From contig DASUFK010000339.1 of the NCBI GenBank assembly GCA_036274615.1, positions 1 through 35,385 of the forward strand: 35,385 bases of DNA. The letters are read 5' to 3'. Positions 24,325-32,142 of the stretch are shown one piece after another. How positions within the stretch are numbered: the first letter of the stretch is position 1; every line of letters starts with the position of its first letter. This DNA is from FEN-1219 sp036274615 (lineage in GTDB: Bacteria; Pseudomonadota; Gammaproteobacteria; Steroidobacterales; Rariloculaceae). The translations under genes were made by a program, and so were the position numbers. The notes under the pieces were generated by a model. The model was given only the letters and a program-made list of their open reading frames with translations. It had not been told where the DNA came from and did no database searches.

Positions 24325-25013
24325 CGCTTCACGGGCCTGCCGTACACCTCGATGCGCCCGACGTTCGCGTAGCCGCCTGGACCATGGCCGCTGCCGGGGA
24401 AGAGATCGGCGAAGCCGACGGAGTCGACCTTGCGGAGGTCCGGGTTGGGCACCCAGTTACCCACCGTGACGACTCGATCGATGTCGAGCTTCATCCAGCG
24501 CAGGTCGGCGATCGAGATATCGTCGACGTTGAAGTCGAGCGACGGCCCGGTGGCGTGATCGCCGATGAGCCAGGTGCCGTCGGCGAGCTTCAGGATCGGC
24601 CGCACTTGATGAAAGCCCGACGTGCGAACGGTCCAGCGGATCTTCGCGAGCGGGTCGCTCAGGTCGACGAAGTTGTCGCGGTCGCGCAGCGACGCGGCGC
24701 TCGGCGACGTGGTGGTGCCGGTCCAGAGGTTCATCGGATAGAGATCGGATTGACCGCGCACGGCCACCAGCTGGATCTCCTTGCCCGACGCGCCGTGCAG
24801 CGAGAGCTCGAGCTTGGGGCTCGCGACGCCGCCCTGCGACGCGGGCCACGCGCCATGATCGTCGGTGGGCGTCTTGAGCGGCTGCCAGCCTTCGCTGAAG
24901 AACAGCGGCGGGCGTGACGGCTGAGCTTGGGCCGGCGCGGCCGGCTGCGCTGCAACATCGACGGCGGCGGCCAACGCCACGAGCGCCGCACCGAGCATGA
25001 GCCAACGTGTCAT
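24321..25013 (-). CDS. Exported jelly-roll-like conserved hypothetical protein
   Basis: A 230-residue protein with a signal peptide (about 1-23, ending DVAAQ) and no catalytic motif I recognise. The mature part is rich in beta strands, with conserved-looking segments LFFSEGWQPL, LELSLHGASGKEIQLV, KIRWTVRTSGFHQVRPILKL, GTWLIGD and GYANVGRIEVYG. The end resembles the final strand of carbohydrate-binding or laminin-G-type sandwiches, so a binding role is inferred. The ATG at 25013 has a GGGGGGAT ribosome binding site. It is the first gene of the block running to the TonB receptor, and overlaps the triple-NTF2 gene as ATGA. The 181-base divergent gap upstream holds the next promoter and nothing else clear. 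Confidence 0.75.
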   Translation of the reverse strand: MTRWLMLGAALVALAAAVDVAAQPAAPAQAQPSRPPLFFSEGWQPLKTPTDDHGAWPASQGGVASPKLELSLHGASGKEIQLVAVRGQSDLYPMNLWTGTTTSPSAASLRDRDNFVDLSDPLAKIRWTVRTSGFHQVRPILKLADGTWLIGDHATGPSLDFNVDDISIADLRWMKLDIDRVVTVGNWVPNPDLRKVDSVGFADLFPGSGHGPGGYANVGRIEVYGRPVKR

Positions 25014-25180
25014 CGGTATCCCCCCGAGCAAGCGACGCAACATGATTGCACAAGAGACTGCGGTTGGGATGCGGCGCGGCGACAAAACCCTAGCGACGAC
25101 GGGGATGGCGAGGTCGGGGGCGGCTGCCGTCTCCGGAGCGATCCCTGACGGCCGCCCGCTCCTGCCGATGGGCCGGGCGC

Positions 25181-25186
25181 TACAAT
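25181..25186 (+). promoter_or_regulatory. -10 box close to the phosphoesterase start (possible leaderless mRNA)
   Basis: TACAAT is followed by eight bases and the ATG at 25195. Transcription from this box would start at or within a few bases of the ATG, so the mRNA would be leaderless; no Shine-Dalgarno site is present. No good -35 hexamer is seen. Confidence 0.5.
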
Positions 25187-25194
25187 CCGACGCC

Positions 25195-26946
25195 ATGCGC
25201 TCCTTGGTGCCGGCGTTGGCTGCTCTCGTCGCGATGTCGGCGACCGCGCTCGCGGCACCTGCTGCCGACGTCGTCACGCTGTCGATCGTCACGACCACCG
25301 ACTTGCACGGCAACATCGCGCCGCGCGGCGACCAGGGCGGCCTCGCGCTGTTCGGCGGCTACCTCGCGAACCTGCGCGCTGCGCGCGCCGCCGACGGCGG
25401 CGCCGTGCTGCTCGTGGACTCGGGCGACACGTTCCAGGGCGGTATCGAGTCGGACCTGAGCGAGGGCGCGGTGGTCGTCGACGCCTACGCCGCTCTCGGC
25501 TACACCGCGGCCGTCATCGGCAATCACGAGTTCGACTTCGGGGCGGCGGACGGTCCCGGAGCGCGGCAGCTGCGCGGCGCCGATCCGCGCGGAGCGATCC
25601 AAGCGCGCGCCGCGCAGGCGCCGTACCCGGTGCTCGCCGCCAACCTGCTCGACGACGCCACCGGCCGGGTCGTCGCTTGGCCGAACGTGCGGCCGTCAGC
25701 GCTCGTTACGGCGGCGGGCGTGAAGATCGGGATCGTCGGCCTCACCACGAGCGAGGCGTTGCGCGCCACGCTGCGCGCCAACGTCCACGGCCTGCGCGTG
25801 GCGCCGCTCCTGGAAACCGTGGTGGCCGAAGCGGCGCAGTTGCGAACGGCAGGCGCACGAGTGGTGATCGTGGTGGCCCATGCGGGCGGCGCATGCGCGG
25901 AGCTCGGCGATCCGCAGGACCTGTCGTCGTGCGAGGCAGGCTCGGAAATCTTCGCGCTCGCCAACGGCCTGCCGCGCGGGCTCGTCGACGTGATCGCGGC
26001 CGGCCACACGCACCAGGCGGTCGCGCACGAAGTTGCGGGCATCGCGATCGTGCAAGCGTACGCGCTCGGCCGCGCGTTCGGCCGCGTGGACCTTGCGCTC
26101 GACCGGCGCAGTCACGAGGTGGTTGCGCGGGAGATCTTCGCCCCTCGCGACATCTGCGCCGTGGCCGCGGAGCCGGGCGAGTGCGGCGCGCCGGGCGGCG
26201 CGGGAACGGCGGCTCAGCCGGCGCGCTACGAGGGGCAGGCCGTGGTCCCCGATCCGGCTATCGAGGCCGCGATGGCGCCGGCGCTCGCACGCGTGCGCGC
26301 ACTGCAGGCGACGCCGCTCGGCGTGCTGCTCGACACGCCGATCGCGCGCGGCGGCCCGCGAGAGGCGGCGCTCCGCAATCCCGAGTCGCCGCTCGGCAAC
26401 CTGTTTGCCGACGCCGAACGCGAGCGCACCGGCGCCGACGTGGCGATCAACAACAACGTGCGCGGGGGGTTGCGCGCCGATTTGCCGGAGGGACCGCTCA
26501 CCTTCGGCCGGCTCTACGACGTCTTCCCGTTCGACAACCGGCTCGTCACGCTGGCGATGTCGGGCGCCGAGCTGCGCGCACTGCTCGAGGACGAGGTGCG
26601 CCGCAACCGTCCCGGGTCGCTCGGGCTGTCCGGGATCCGCGCGCGCGTCGGCTGCAAGGCCGCCGGCGCGCTCGAAGTCGAGGTCGAGCGCCCCGACGGC
26701 GCACCGCTCGGCCGGGAGGAGCGCGTCGTGGTGGCAGCCATGGACTCGCTCGTGCGCGGCCCGGTGTTCTCGGCCGTTCCGCACGCGGGCGAAACCGACA
26801 TACCCGCCGACGCGCCCGTGCTGCGCGAGGTCGTCGAGGATTGGCTCCGTGCGCGCGGGGGCCACCTCGCAGCCGGCGAGCTCGTACAGGCCGACCGGCC
26901 GCGCTGGCAATACGCCGAAGATCCGACCGGGTGCTTGACTCGCTGA
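25195..26946 (+). CDS. Exported 5'-nucleotidase/UDP-sugar-hydrolase family phosphoesterase
   Basis: A 583-residue periplasmic enzyme with a signal peptide (cleavage about residue 20). The metallophosphoesterase domain (about 25-330) has its dimetal ligands in TTDLHGN (Asp36, His38), DSGDTFQGG (Asp78), GNHEFDFG (Asn110, His111), VVAHAGG and AAGHTHQ. The C-terminal nucleotide-binding domain (about 380-575) has NPESPLGNLFADAE, AINNNVRGGL and YDVFPFDNRLV. Family members release nucleosides and phosphate from nucleotides or split UDP-sugars. It is divergent from the jelly-roll gene and 37 bases ahead of the DUF885 peptidase. Start chosen at 25195 because it opens the signal peptide, although the frame is open further upstream. 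Confidence 0.93.
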   Translation: MRSLVPALAALVAMSATALAAPAADVVTLSIVTTTDLHGNIAPRGDQGGLALFGGYLANLRAARAADGGAVLLVDSGDTFQGGIESDLSEGAVVVDAYAALGYTAAVIGNHEFDFGAADGPGARQLRGADPRGAIQARAAQAPYPVLAANLLDDATGRVVAWPNVRPSALVTAAGVKIGIVGLTTSEALRATLRANVHGLRVAPLLETVVAEAAQLRTAGARVVIVVAHAGGACAELGDPQDLSSCEAGSEIFALANGLPRGLVDVIAAGHTHQAVAHEVAGIAIVQAYALGRAFGRVDLALDRRSHEVVAREIFAPRDICAVAAEPGECGAPGGAGTAAQPARYEGQAVVPDPAIEAAMAPALARVRALQATPLGVLLDTPIARGGPREAALRNPESPLGNLFADAERERTGADVAINNNVRGGLRADLPEGPLTFGRLYDVFPFDNRLVTLAMSGAELRALLEDEVRRNRPGSLGLSGIRARVGCKAAGALEVEVERPDGAPLGREERVVVAAMDSLVRGPVFSAVPHAGETDIPADAPVLREVVEDWLRARGGHLAAGELVQADRPRWQYAEDPTGCLTR

Positions 26947-26983
26947 AAGGCCGGCGTGCTACTTTTCCATTGATGTTCCGACT

Positions 26984-28735
26984 GTGCCTTTTGGCTTGAC
27001 TGCCCGCGAACCGCGAGCGTCCGCAACCTCGGCGGTTTCGGACCCGAACACGAGCTTCAGCGAGCTGTCGCAGCGCTGGCTCGAGGGTTGGCTGCGGCTC
27101 AATCCGATCACGGCCACGTCCACCGGCGAGCACGCCCACGACACGGATATCGACGACCTCAGCGCTTCCGGGCGCGGGCGAGCCGTCGATTTCAGCGAGC
27201 GCTTGCTCGCCGAGCTCGACGCCATCGACAGCAAGCGGCTCACGCGCGAGAACCAGATCGACGCGGCCATCCTCCGCAACCGTTTACTGGCGGACGTTTG
27301 GGCGATCGAGGAGCTGCAAAGCTGGGCATGGGACCCGCAGATCTACGGCTCGCTCGCCGGCAACGCGATCTACAGCCTCATGGCGCGCGACTTCGCGCCG
27401 CTTCCGCGGCGGCTCCGGTCGGCAACCGCTCGCATGCAGAAGGTTCCCGCGCTGCTCGCGCAGGCGCGCGCGAACCTCGATCCGGCGCGCGTGCCGAGCG
27501 TGCATGCCGAAACGGTCGCGAGACAGAACCGCGGCATCCTGAGCCTCGTCGACACGTTCATCGCCCCCAACGCCGATCGGCTCCAAGGCAAGGAACGGGA
27601 AGCGCTCGCCGCGGCGGCGGCCGAGCTGCGCGGCGCGGTGGCGGAGCACCAGCAGTGGCTCGAGCAAACCTTGGTTCCGAACGCGCGCGGCGACTTTCGC
27701 CTGGGCGAGAAGCTTTACGACGAAAAGCTCCGCTACACGCTGAATTCGTCGCTGTCGCGAGCCGAGATCAAGCGCCGGGCGGAGGCGGAGCTCGCACGCG
27801 TGCGCCGCGAAATGTACGCGATCGCGCGCGCGGTTCTGCGAGACAGCCCGACGGCACCGCCGCTGCCCGCGAGCCCCACCCCCGATCAGCAGCAGCGAGC
27901 GATCGAAGCCGCGCTCGAGCTGGCGTATGCCGACCGCCCGGCGCGCGACGCAGTCGTGGACTTCGCGACGCACACGCTCGCCGAGGCCACGCGCTTCACG
28001 CGCGAGCACGACCTCGTTACCGTGCCCGACGACCCCGTGAAGATCATCCTGATGCCCGAGTTTCAACGCGGCGTCTCGATGGCGTACTGCGACTCGCCGG
28101 GACCCCTCGACAAGGGTCTCGACACGTACTACGCCATTTCGCCGATACCCGACGAGTGGAGCGACGCGCAGGTTGATTCGTTCCTGCGCGAGTACAACGG
28201 CCGCATGATCCATCTGCTCTCGATCCACGAGGCCATGCCGGGCCACTATCTCGAAGGCGCGCGCTCGGCCAACGCGTATTCGGTGCTGCGGTCCGTGGAG
28301 CGCTCCGGATTGTTCGCCGAAGGGTGGGCGGTGTACACGGAGCGCCTGATGGCGGAGTCCGGCTATTTGAACGGCGACCCGCTGTTCCGGCTGATGCAGC
28401 TCAAGTTCTACTTGCGCACGATCGCCAACGCGATCCTCGACCAGGGCGTGCACGTGGACGGCTGGACCCGCGAGCAGGCGATGGAACTCATGACCCGGCG
28501 CACGTTCCAGCAAGAGAGCGAGGCCACCGGCAAATGGGTGCGCGCGCAGCTCACGTCGGCCCAGCTGCCTACTTACTTCGTGGGCGTGCAGGAGCACTTC
28601 GACATGCGCGACGCCGTGCAGGCCAACTTGGGCAGCCGGTTCGACCTCAAGGCCTACCACGACGAAGTGCTGTCGTACGGAGCACCGCCCGTGCGCTTCG
28701 TGCGGCAGATGATGCTGGGCGAGCCGATCGACTAG
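26984..28735 (+). CDS. DUF885 family zinc-peptidase-like protein, N-terminus irregular
   Basis: A 583-residue member of DUF885, which carries HEAMPGHYLE (a HExxPGH zinc-binding motif) and a downstream Glu in FAEGWAVYTERL, both present. These fit a metallocarboxypeptidase-like fold. The N-terminal half contains the family's WLRLNPITATSTGEHAHD. Most members are secreted; here the frame from GTG 26984 (VPFGLTAREP) has no signal peptide. An ATG at 26973 in another frame starts MFRLCLLA and meets a TGA, so a frameshift close to the start may have cut off a signal peptide. TACTTT (26960-26965) lies seven bases before that ATG, resembling the leaderless arrangement of the gene before it. Export status is therefore uncertain. 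Confidence 0.88.
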   Translation: MPFGLTAREPRASATSAVSDPNTSFSELSQRWLEGWLRLNPITATSTGEHAHDTDIDDLSASGRGRAVDFSERLLAELDAIDSKRLTRENQIDAAILRNRLLADVWAIEELQSWAWDPQIYGSLAGNAIYSLMARDFAPLPRRLRSATARMQKVPALLAQARANLDPARVPSVHAETVARQNRGILSLVDTFIAPNADRLQGKEREALAAAAAELRGAVAEHQQWLEQTLVPNARGDFRLGEKLYDEKLRYTLNSSLSRAEIKRRAEAELARVRREMYAIARAVLRDSPTAPPLPASPTPDQQQRAIEAALELAYADRPARDAVVDFATHTLAEATRFTREHDLVTVPDDPVKIILMPEFQRGVSMAYCDSPGPLDKGLDTYYAISPIPDEWSDAQVDSFLREYNGRMIHLLSIHEAMPGHYLEGARSANAYSVLRSVERSGLFAEGWAVYTERLMAESGYLNGDPLFRLMQLKFYLRTIANAILDQGVHVDGWTREQAMELMTRRTFQQESEATGKWVRAQLTSAQLPTYFVGVQEHFDMRDAVQANLGSRFDLKAYHDEVLSYGAPPVRFVRQMMLGEPID

Positions 28736-28761
28736 CGGCTCCTACCGGTTGGCCTCTGCGC

Positions 28762-29472
28762 TCAACGCGACTCGGCCGCTTCGAGCAGGATGCGCGTGAT
28801 CTCGGCGGGCTCCGCGAGCATGGCGTCGTGGCCGCACGCAACCGTGGAGGTCTTCCAACCCTTGGCTTTGGCGCGGTCGTAGAACTGGCGGAACGGCGTG
28901 TCCGGGAAGTCGGTCGCGAGCACGAAGCTCCTGCGCACGCGGTCGATGCCGCCCGTGAGCCGCAAGCGCTGCTGGAACGTGCCGATCGGCTGCGGCGTGC
29001 CTTGCGCGTCGACCCACGCGCGATCCTTCAGGCCGACGTTGAAGAACTCGGCGGGAATCGGCGGCACCTTCCACTCGTCGCCGGTCGCTCCGGCGGCTTT
29101 GCGCTGCGCCTCGAGCTGCTCGGGCGGCAGCGTGTCGTGCAACGACTGGCCGTTCTCGAGCACGAATGCGTCGAGGTAGACGAGCGCGCGGATCCGCTCG
29201 GGCATCCGGTCGGCGACGCCCGAGGCGACGCATCCGGCGTACGAGTGGCCGCAGAGCACGACGTCGTCGAGCTCTTCCCAGCGGATGAGGTTCATCACGT
29301 CGGCGATGTGCGTCTCGAGGTCGATGCTCGGCGAGCTCAAGTGCGCGCGGTCGCCGACGCCGCTCAAGGTGGGCGTGAATACCTCGTGGCCGCCGCGAGC
29401 GAGCAGCGGCCGCACGCGCTTCCAGACCCAACCGCCGCGCCATGCGCCGTGAACGAGAACGAATGTGGCCAT
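28762..29472 (-). CDS. Alpha/beta hydrolase
   Basis: A 236-residue cytoplasmic alpha/beta hydrolase of the small esterase/hydroxynitrile-lyase-like type. It has the oxyanion-region HGAWRGGWVW (8-17), the nucleophile elbow CGHSYAG (Ser77), and a late His in VACGHDAMLAEP. The likely acid residue lies in the strand before DFPDTPF, where placement is less certain. Related proteins hydrolyse small methyl or aryl esters. ATG 29472 gives normal family length, with a GGGGGAT-like ribosome binding site. The 26 bases to the convergent DUF885 stop contain no hairpin. Confidence 0.9.
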   Translation of the reverse strand: MATFVLVHGAWRGGWVWKRVRPLLARGGHEVFTPTLSGVGDRAHLSSPSIDLETHIADVMNLIRWEELDDVVLCGHSYAGCVASGVADRMPERIRALVYLDAFVLENGQSLHDTLPPEQLEAQRKAAGATGDEWKVPPIPAEFFNVGLKDRAWVDAQGTPQPIGTFQQRLRLTGGIDRVRRSFVLATDFPDTPFRQFYDRAKAKGWKTSTVACGHDAMLAEPAEITRILLEAAESR

Positions 29473-29517
29473 GTGATCCCCCTTGATGGCTCCCCTGTGG
29501 CGAAGCTTAACGGTAGT

Positions 29518-29550
29518 TTCCGCAAATGGTTGTGCCGCCGTGGTGCGGAA
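29518..29550. repeat. Inverted repeat between yaeQ and the hydrolase
   Basis: TTCCGCA (29518-29524) and TGCGGAA (29544-29550) are exact 7-base arms around 19 bases, in the 105-base gap after the yaeQ stop. It may help end yaeQ transcription; there is no T run. Confidence 0.35.
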
Positions 29551-29577
29551 TCTTCTTGCGCCTCGGCGTGCGCGAGC

Positions 29578-30174
29578 TCACGCGAGATAGCGCCGCTCCA
29601 CCGCGCCTTCGAGAACCGTCTCGCCGAGCGTGACGTATAGCTGCCCGCCGGTAACCGACAGCGCGAAGGTCATGCGCCTTTGCAGCCGCTCGGCGAGCGC
29701 GGCGACGAGCGATCGATCCACGGCGTAGAGCTCCAGGTGGTCCGCGCGATGAATCCGCTCGCCGGTCCATTGCGCGAGCAGCTTGTCGGCATCCTTGTGC
29801 GTGTACACGGCGACGCGGGGCGCCGCCTTGCTCGCCTTGTGCACGCGCGCGGCGTCGGGCGCGCCGATCTCGATCCATGCGGTGATCGCGCCGGTGAGGT
29901 CGCGGACCGCGAGCGCCGGCTCCTCGGGATCCGACAAGCCGCCGGTGGAGAACGCGATGCCTTCGGTGCGCTCCAGGCAGTACGCGAGCACGCGCGTGAC
30001 GAGATAGTCCTCACTCTCCGACGGGTGCCGCGCGGCGCGCACCGCGAGCGTCTCGTAAACGCCGCGATCCGCGTGCGCGAGGTCGATTTCGAAGTTGTAG
30101 ATGGTCGCGGTGAGTGCCAAGGCGATGTGCTCGGAGACCGGCGCCGCCGCCGGCTTGGGCGTGCGGCGCCGCAT
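29578..30174 (-). CDS. yaeQ: YaeQ family protein
   Basis: A 198-residue YaeQ homologue (PD-(D/E)XK-like fold, function not firmly known). Family marks are TATIYNFEIDLAHADRG, LAVRAARHPSESEDYLVTRV, LSDPEEPALAVRDLTGAITA and WIEIGAPDAARVHKASK. The ATG at 30174 lies three bases after the CCA of tRNA-Thr, so its mRNA would share a transcript with the tRNA. Normal YaeQ proteins start MALKATIY; the ATG adds about 18 Arg/Pro/Ala-rich residues, and a TTG at 30120 would restore the usual start (MALTATIYNF). Neither candidate has a Shine-Dalgarno site. Both are possible; I give the longer form. Confidence 0.88.
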   Translation of the reverse strand: MRRRTPKPAAAPVSEHIALALTATIYNFEIDLAHADRGVYETLAVRAARHPSESEDYLVTRVLAYCLERTEGIAFSTGGLSDPEEPALAVRDLTGAITAWIEIGAPDAARVHKASKAAPRVAVYTHKDADKLLAQWTGERIHRADHLELYAVDRSLVAALAERLQRRMTFALSVTGGQLYVTLGETVLEGAVERRYLA

Positions 30175-30177
30175 TGT

Positions 30178-30252
30178 TGGTGCCGGTGGAGAGGATCGAA
30201 CTCCCGACCTTCGGTTTACAAAACCGCTGCACTACCGCTGTGCTACACCGGC
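30178..30252 (-). tRNA. tRNA-Thr (anticodon UGU)
   Basis: The sequence folds as a full cloverleaf: acceptor GCCGGTG/CACCGGC, D stem GCAC/GTGC, anticodon loop TTTGTAA with anticodon TGT, variable AGGTC, T stem GGGAG/CTCTC around TTCGATC, discriminator A and encoded CCA (30180-30178). The first anticodon-stem pair is a G-A mismatch (27-43). It reads ACA codons, which are rare in such GC-rich DNA. A consensus -10 box lies just upstream and yaeQ begins three bases after the CCA. Confidence 0.95.
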
Positions 30253-30267
30253 GTTTGGCGCGGCGCG

Positions 30268-30273
30268 ATTATA
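30268..30273 (-). promoter_or_regulatory. Consensus -10 box of the tRNA-Thr promoter
   Basis: TATAAT on the minus strand, 15 bases before tRNA base 1, is followed by the GC-rich discriminator CGCGCC, typical of stringently controlled stable-RNA promoters. No clear -35 hexamer lies 16-18 bases upstream. It probably also drives yaeQ. Confidence 0.65.
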
Positions 30274-30310
30274 GCCCGGCGTGCCGCGCCGCCTCGCGCC
30301 GGGATGCGCA

Positions 30311-30341
30311 AACGAAAAAGGCCGGAGCGCAGGCTCCGGCC
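30311..30341 (-). terminator. Intrinsic terminator after the methyltransferase gene
   Basis: On the minus strand GGCCGGAGC, a four-base loop and GCTCCGGCC form a perfect 9-base stem (30320-30341), followed by TTTTTCGTT. It lies 20 bases past the methyltransferase stop and is the clearest intrinsic terminator in the window. It separates that gene from the tRNA promoter. Confidence 0.88.
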
Positions 30342-30361
30342 CTTCTCGACAAGAGGCGTCG

Positions 30362-31105
30362 TCAGTTCGGCTTGCGCGCCCGGATCAGGAATTGGTCCGT
30401 CTGGTGCTGGAGGGCGAACACGGGCTTGGTGTGATCGTCCGTCGAGTTCTTGAGAATGTTCGACTCGGCTTCGATCTTGAAGCCGGCCTTCGTGAGGATG
30501 TCCTTCGCGGTGGCGAGCTCGATGCGGTGCTGCGCCTTCGTGTCCTGGCCCGCAATTCCGACGTGGTCGATGACGCCGAACACGCCGCCCGGCTTCAACG
30601 CGTCGAACACCGCCTTGCACAGCGCGACCGCCGCGGCCTCGCCGCCCTGACCGTAGATGTCATGCAGATTGAGCGCGGTGAGAGCCGCGTCGAGCTTGCC
30701 GTTCAACCCGGCTTCCGGGATGTCGCCGTGCACGGCCGTGACGTTACCCAGCCGGTCGTCGCGCGCCTTCTCGGCATCACCGAAACCGGGGCGGGTGGTG
30801 AAGAAGGTGGGGTTCTGGCCGTAGACCTTGCCGCTGGGACCGACGGCTGCCGACAACACCTCCGTGAACCAGCCGCCGACGGCGATCACGTCCATCACCG
30901 TTTGACCGGACTTGATGCCGAGGAACTGAATCGTCTCGATCGGCTTGCGCGCGGCGTCGCGATCCTTGTCCGCTTGCGGCCGCTGCGGCGACGCGAGCGC
31001 GGTCTTCATGCGGTTGGCTTGCTCGTCTTGCGCGTTCGCGACGGTGGCGAGCCCGCCGAGCACGCACAGCGCGAGCGTCCACGAGGTGTGCTTCCAATGT
31101 TTCAT
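30362..31105 (-). CDS. Exported SAM-methyltransferase-fold protein
   Basis: A 247-residue protein. A signal peptide (about 1-25, ending VANAQ) precedes a class I methyltransferase fold: motif I is VMDVIAVGGWFTEVLSAAVG (a relaxed GxGxG), the acidic end of strand 2 is not clearly conserved, then VTAVHGDIP, ALTALNLHDIYGQGG and LKPGGVFGVIDHVG. It matches the 'predicted methyltransferase' group (COG4798 type) found with signal peptides in proteobacteria. SAM is not known to be available in the periplasm, so either the signal peptide is not used or the protein binds something else. AGGAG lies nine bases before the ATG and an intrinsic terminator follows. Confidence 0.88.
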   Translation of the reverse strand: MKHWKHTSWTLALCVLGGLATVANAQDEQANRMKTALASPQRPQADKDRDAARKPIETIQFLGIKSGQTVMDVIAVGGWFTEVLSAAVGPSGKVYGQNPTFFTTRPGFGDAEKARDDRLGNVTAVHGDIPEAGLNGKLDAALTALNLHDIYGQGGEAAAVALCKAVFDALKPGGVFGVIDHVGIAGQDTKAQHRIELATAKDILTKAGFKIEAESNILKNSTDDHTKPVFALQHQTDQFLIRARKPN

Positions 31106-31250
31106 ATGAGTCGGCTCCTAAACGTTCTTGGGGTGATGCGGCCGCGCACTAGCGAGTGCGTCTTCGAAGCGATCTGCGAAGAACATAGCCGCTCGCGTGT
31201 GGCACCGCAATCGCCCTATCGGGTCGCGCGATCGCGAACCTCAAGAAACC

Positions 31251-31269
31251 TGAATCGGCGCGCGATTCA
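31251..31269. repeat. Inverted repeat downstream of the SPOR gene
   Basis: TGAATCG-GCGCG-CGATTCA has perfect 7-base arms and a 5-base loop, 51 bases past the SPOR gene stop, in a 214-base gap. A second small hairpin (CGCACT/AGTGCG, 31145-31160) lies closer to the methyltransferase start. Either may act as a terminator or regulatory hairpin. Confidence 0.4.
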
Positions 31270-31319
31270 CCGCCCGCGCTGCCGAGGAGAGGCGCGGGGC
31301 ATGTCGAGACCGGAGTGTG

Positions 31320-32105
31320 TCAGCCCAAAGGCGCGTTGCACTTGCGCTGCTCGAGCCGGATGATCCGGCCCGGCGTTTGCAGCGAGTCGAAGTCGAGCGT
31401 CTGATCGCCCGTGAGCACCACGTCCACCCAGTAGACCGTCGCACGACGCGTGCGGTCGACGATCTTGGGGTCGAAGCCGAGCCCCCGCACCTGATCGCGG
31501 CGGCGGCTCACGCCGCTGATCTCGCTGAAGACGCCGAGCGACACCAGGCTGCCGCTGTCGCTGTTCGGGATCACGTAGGAATCGGTGACGCCGGCGTCGC
31601 GGACCTTCGCGAGGATCTCGTTCGCTCGAGCCTCGGTATCGATCGCGTCGATGTAGACCCAGTAGCCGATCCAGATGTCGCCTTCGGCGACGCGCTGTGT
31701 AGGCTGATAACCGGCCTCGCGCAGATTCGCGGCCGCCGTCGCCGCTTGCGCGAGCTCGCGAAACGGGCCGACGCTGCTGCAATGCGCGCCGGCCGCCGCG
31801 TCCGCGCTCGCGGCGGCCGGAGCCGGCGGGTCGGTCGACGGCGGCGTAACGGGAAGCGCCGGCTCGCCCGCCGCGCGCTCGGCGGCTGTGGCCGGCGCGG
31901 TAGGCGCAGAATCGCGGCCCGCGACCGGCGCGGTGTCGGCGACGCTCGGCAACGCCTTCAATTCCGGAGGAAGCTCGCTCACGAGCGTGATGCCCGGCAC
32001 GTCCGGATCGGCGACGTGCACGGCGCGCGGCGGCTGCGAGAACCAGAGGTGCCACGCGGCGAACGCCAGATTCGCGAGCACGAGCACGAGGAAGAGGTTA
32101 CGCAA
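31320..32105 (-). CDS. SPOR-domain membrane protein
   Basis: A 261-residue protein with an N-terminal transmembrane anchor (about 3-22, LFLVLVLANLAFAAWHLWF), a Pro/Ala-rich periplasmic linker (about 55-108) and a SPOR-like domain (about 108-195: HCSSVGPFRELAQAATAAAN to VSLGVFSEISGVSRRRDQV). A further strand-rich region ends in a lone Cys near the C-terminus. SPOR domains bind peptidoglycan strands stripped of stem peptides at the division septum. Here the linked genes birA and coaX suggest it is co-transcribed because of shared locus structure rather than function. The ATG is 37 bases after the coaX stop. Confidence 0.87.
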   Translation of the reverse strand: MRNLFLVLVLANLAFAAWHLWFSQPPRAVHVADPDVPGITLVSELPPELKALPSVADTAPVAGRDSAPTAPATAAERAAGEPALPVTPPSTDPPAPAAASADAAAGAHCSSVGPFRELAQAATAAANLREAGYQPTQRVAEGDIWIGYWVYIDAIDTEARANEILAKVRDAGVTDSYVIPNSDSGSLVSLGVFSEISGVSRRRDQVRGLGFDPKIVDRTRRATVYWVDVVLTGDQTLDFDSLQTPGRIIRLEQRKCNAPLG

Positions 32106-32142
32106 GGGGGTTACGCACCTGGATTACGCATGAGCTCGGAAC

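Noticed and set aside
30178..30300. Integration site at the tRNA-Thr
   Set aside because: No integrase, no duplicated tRNA 3' end and no change in gene type follow; yaeQ is an ordinary chromosomal gene.
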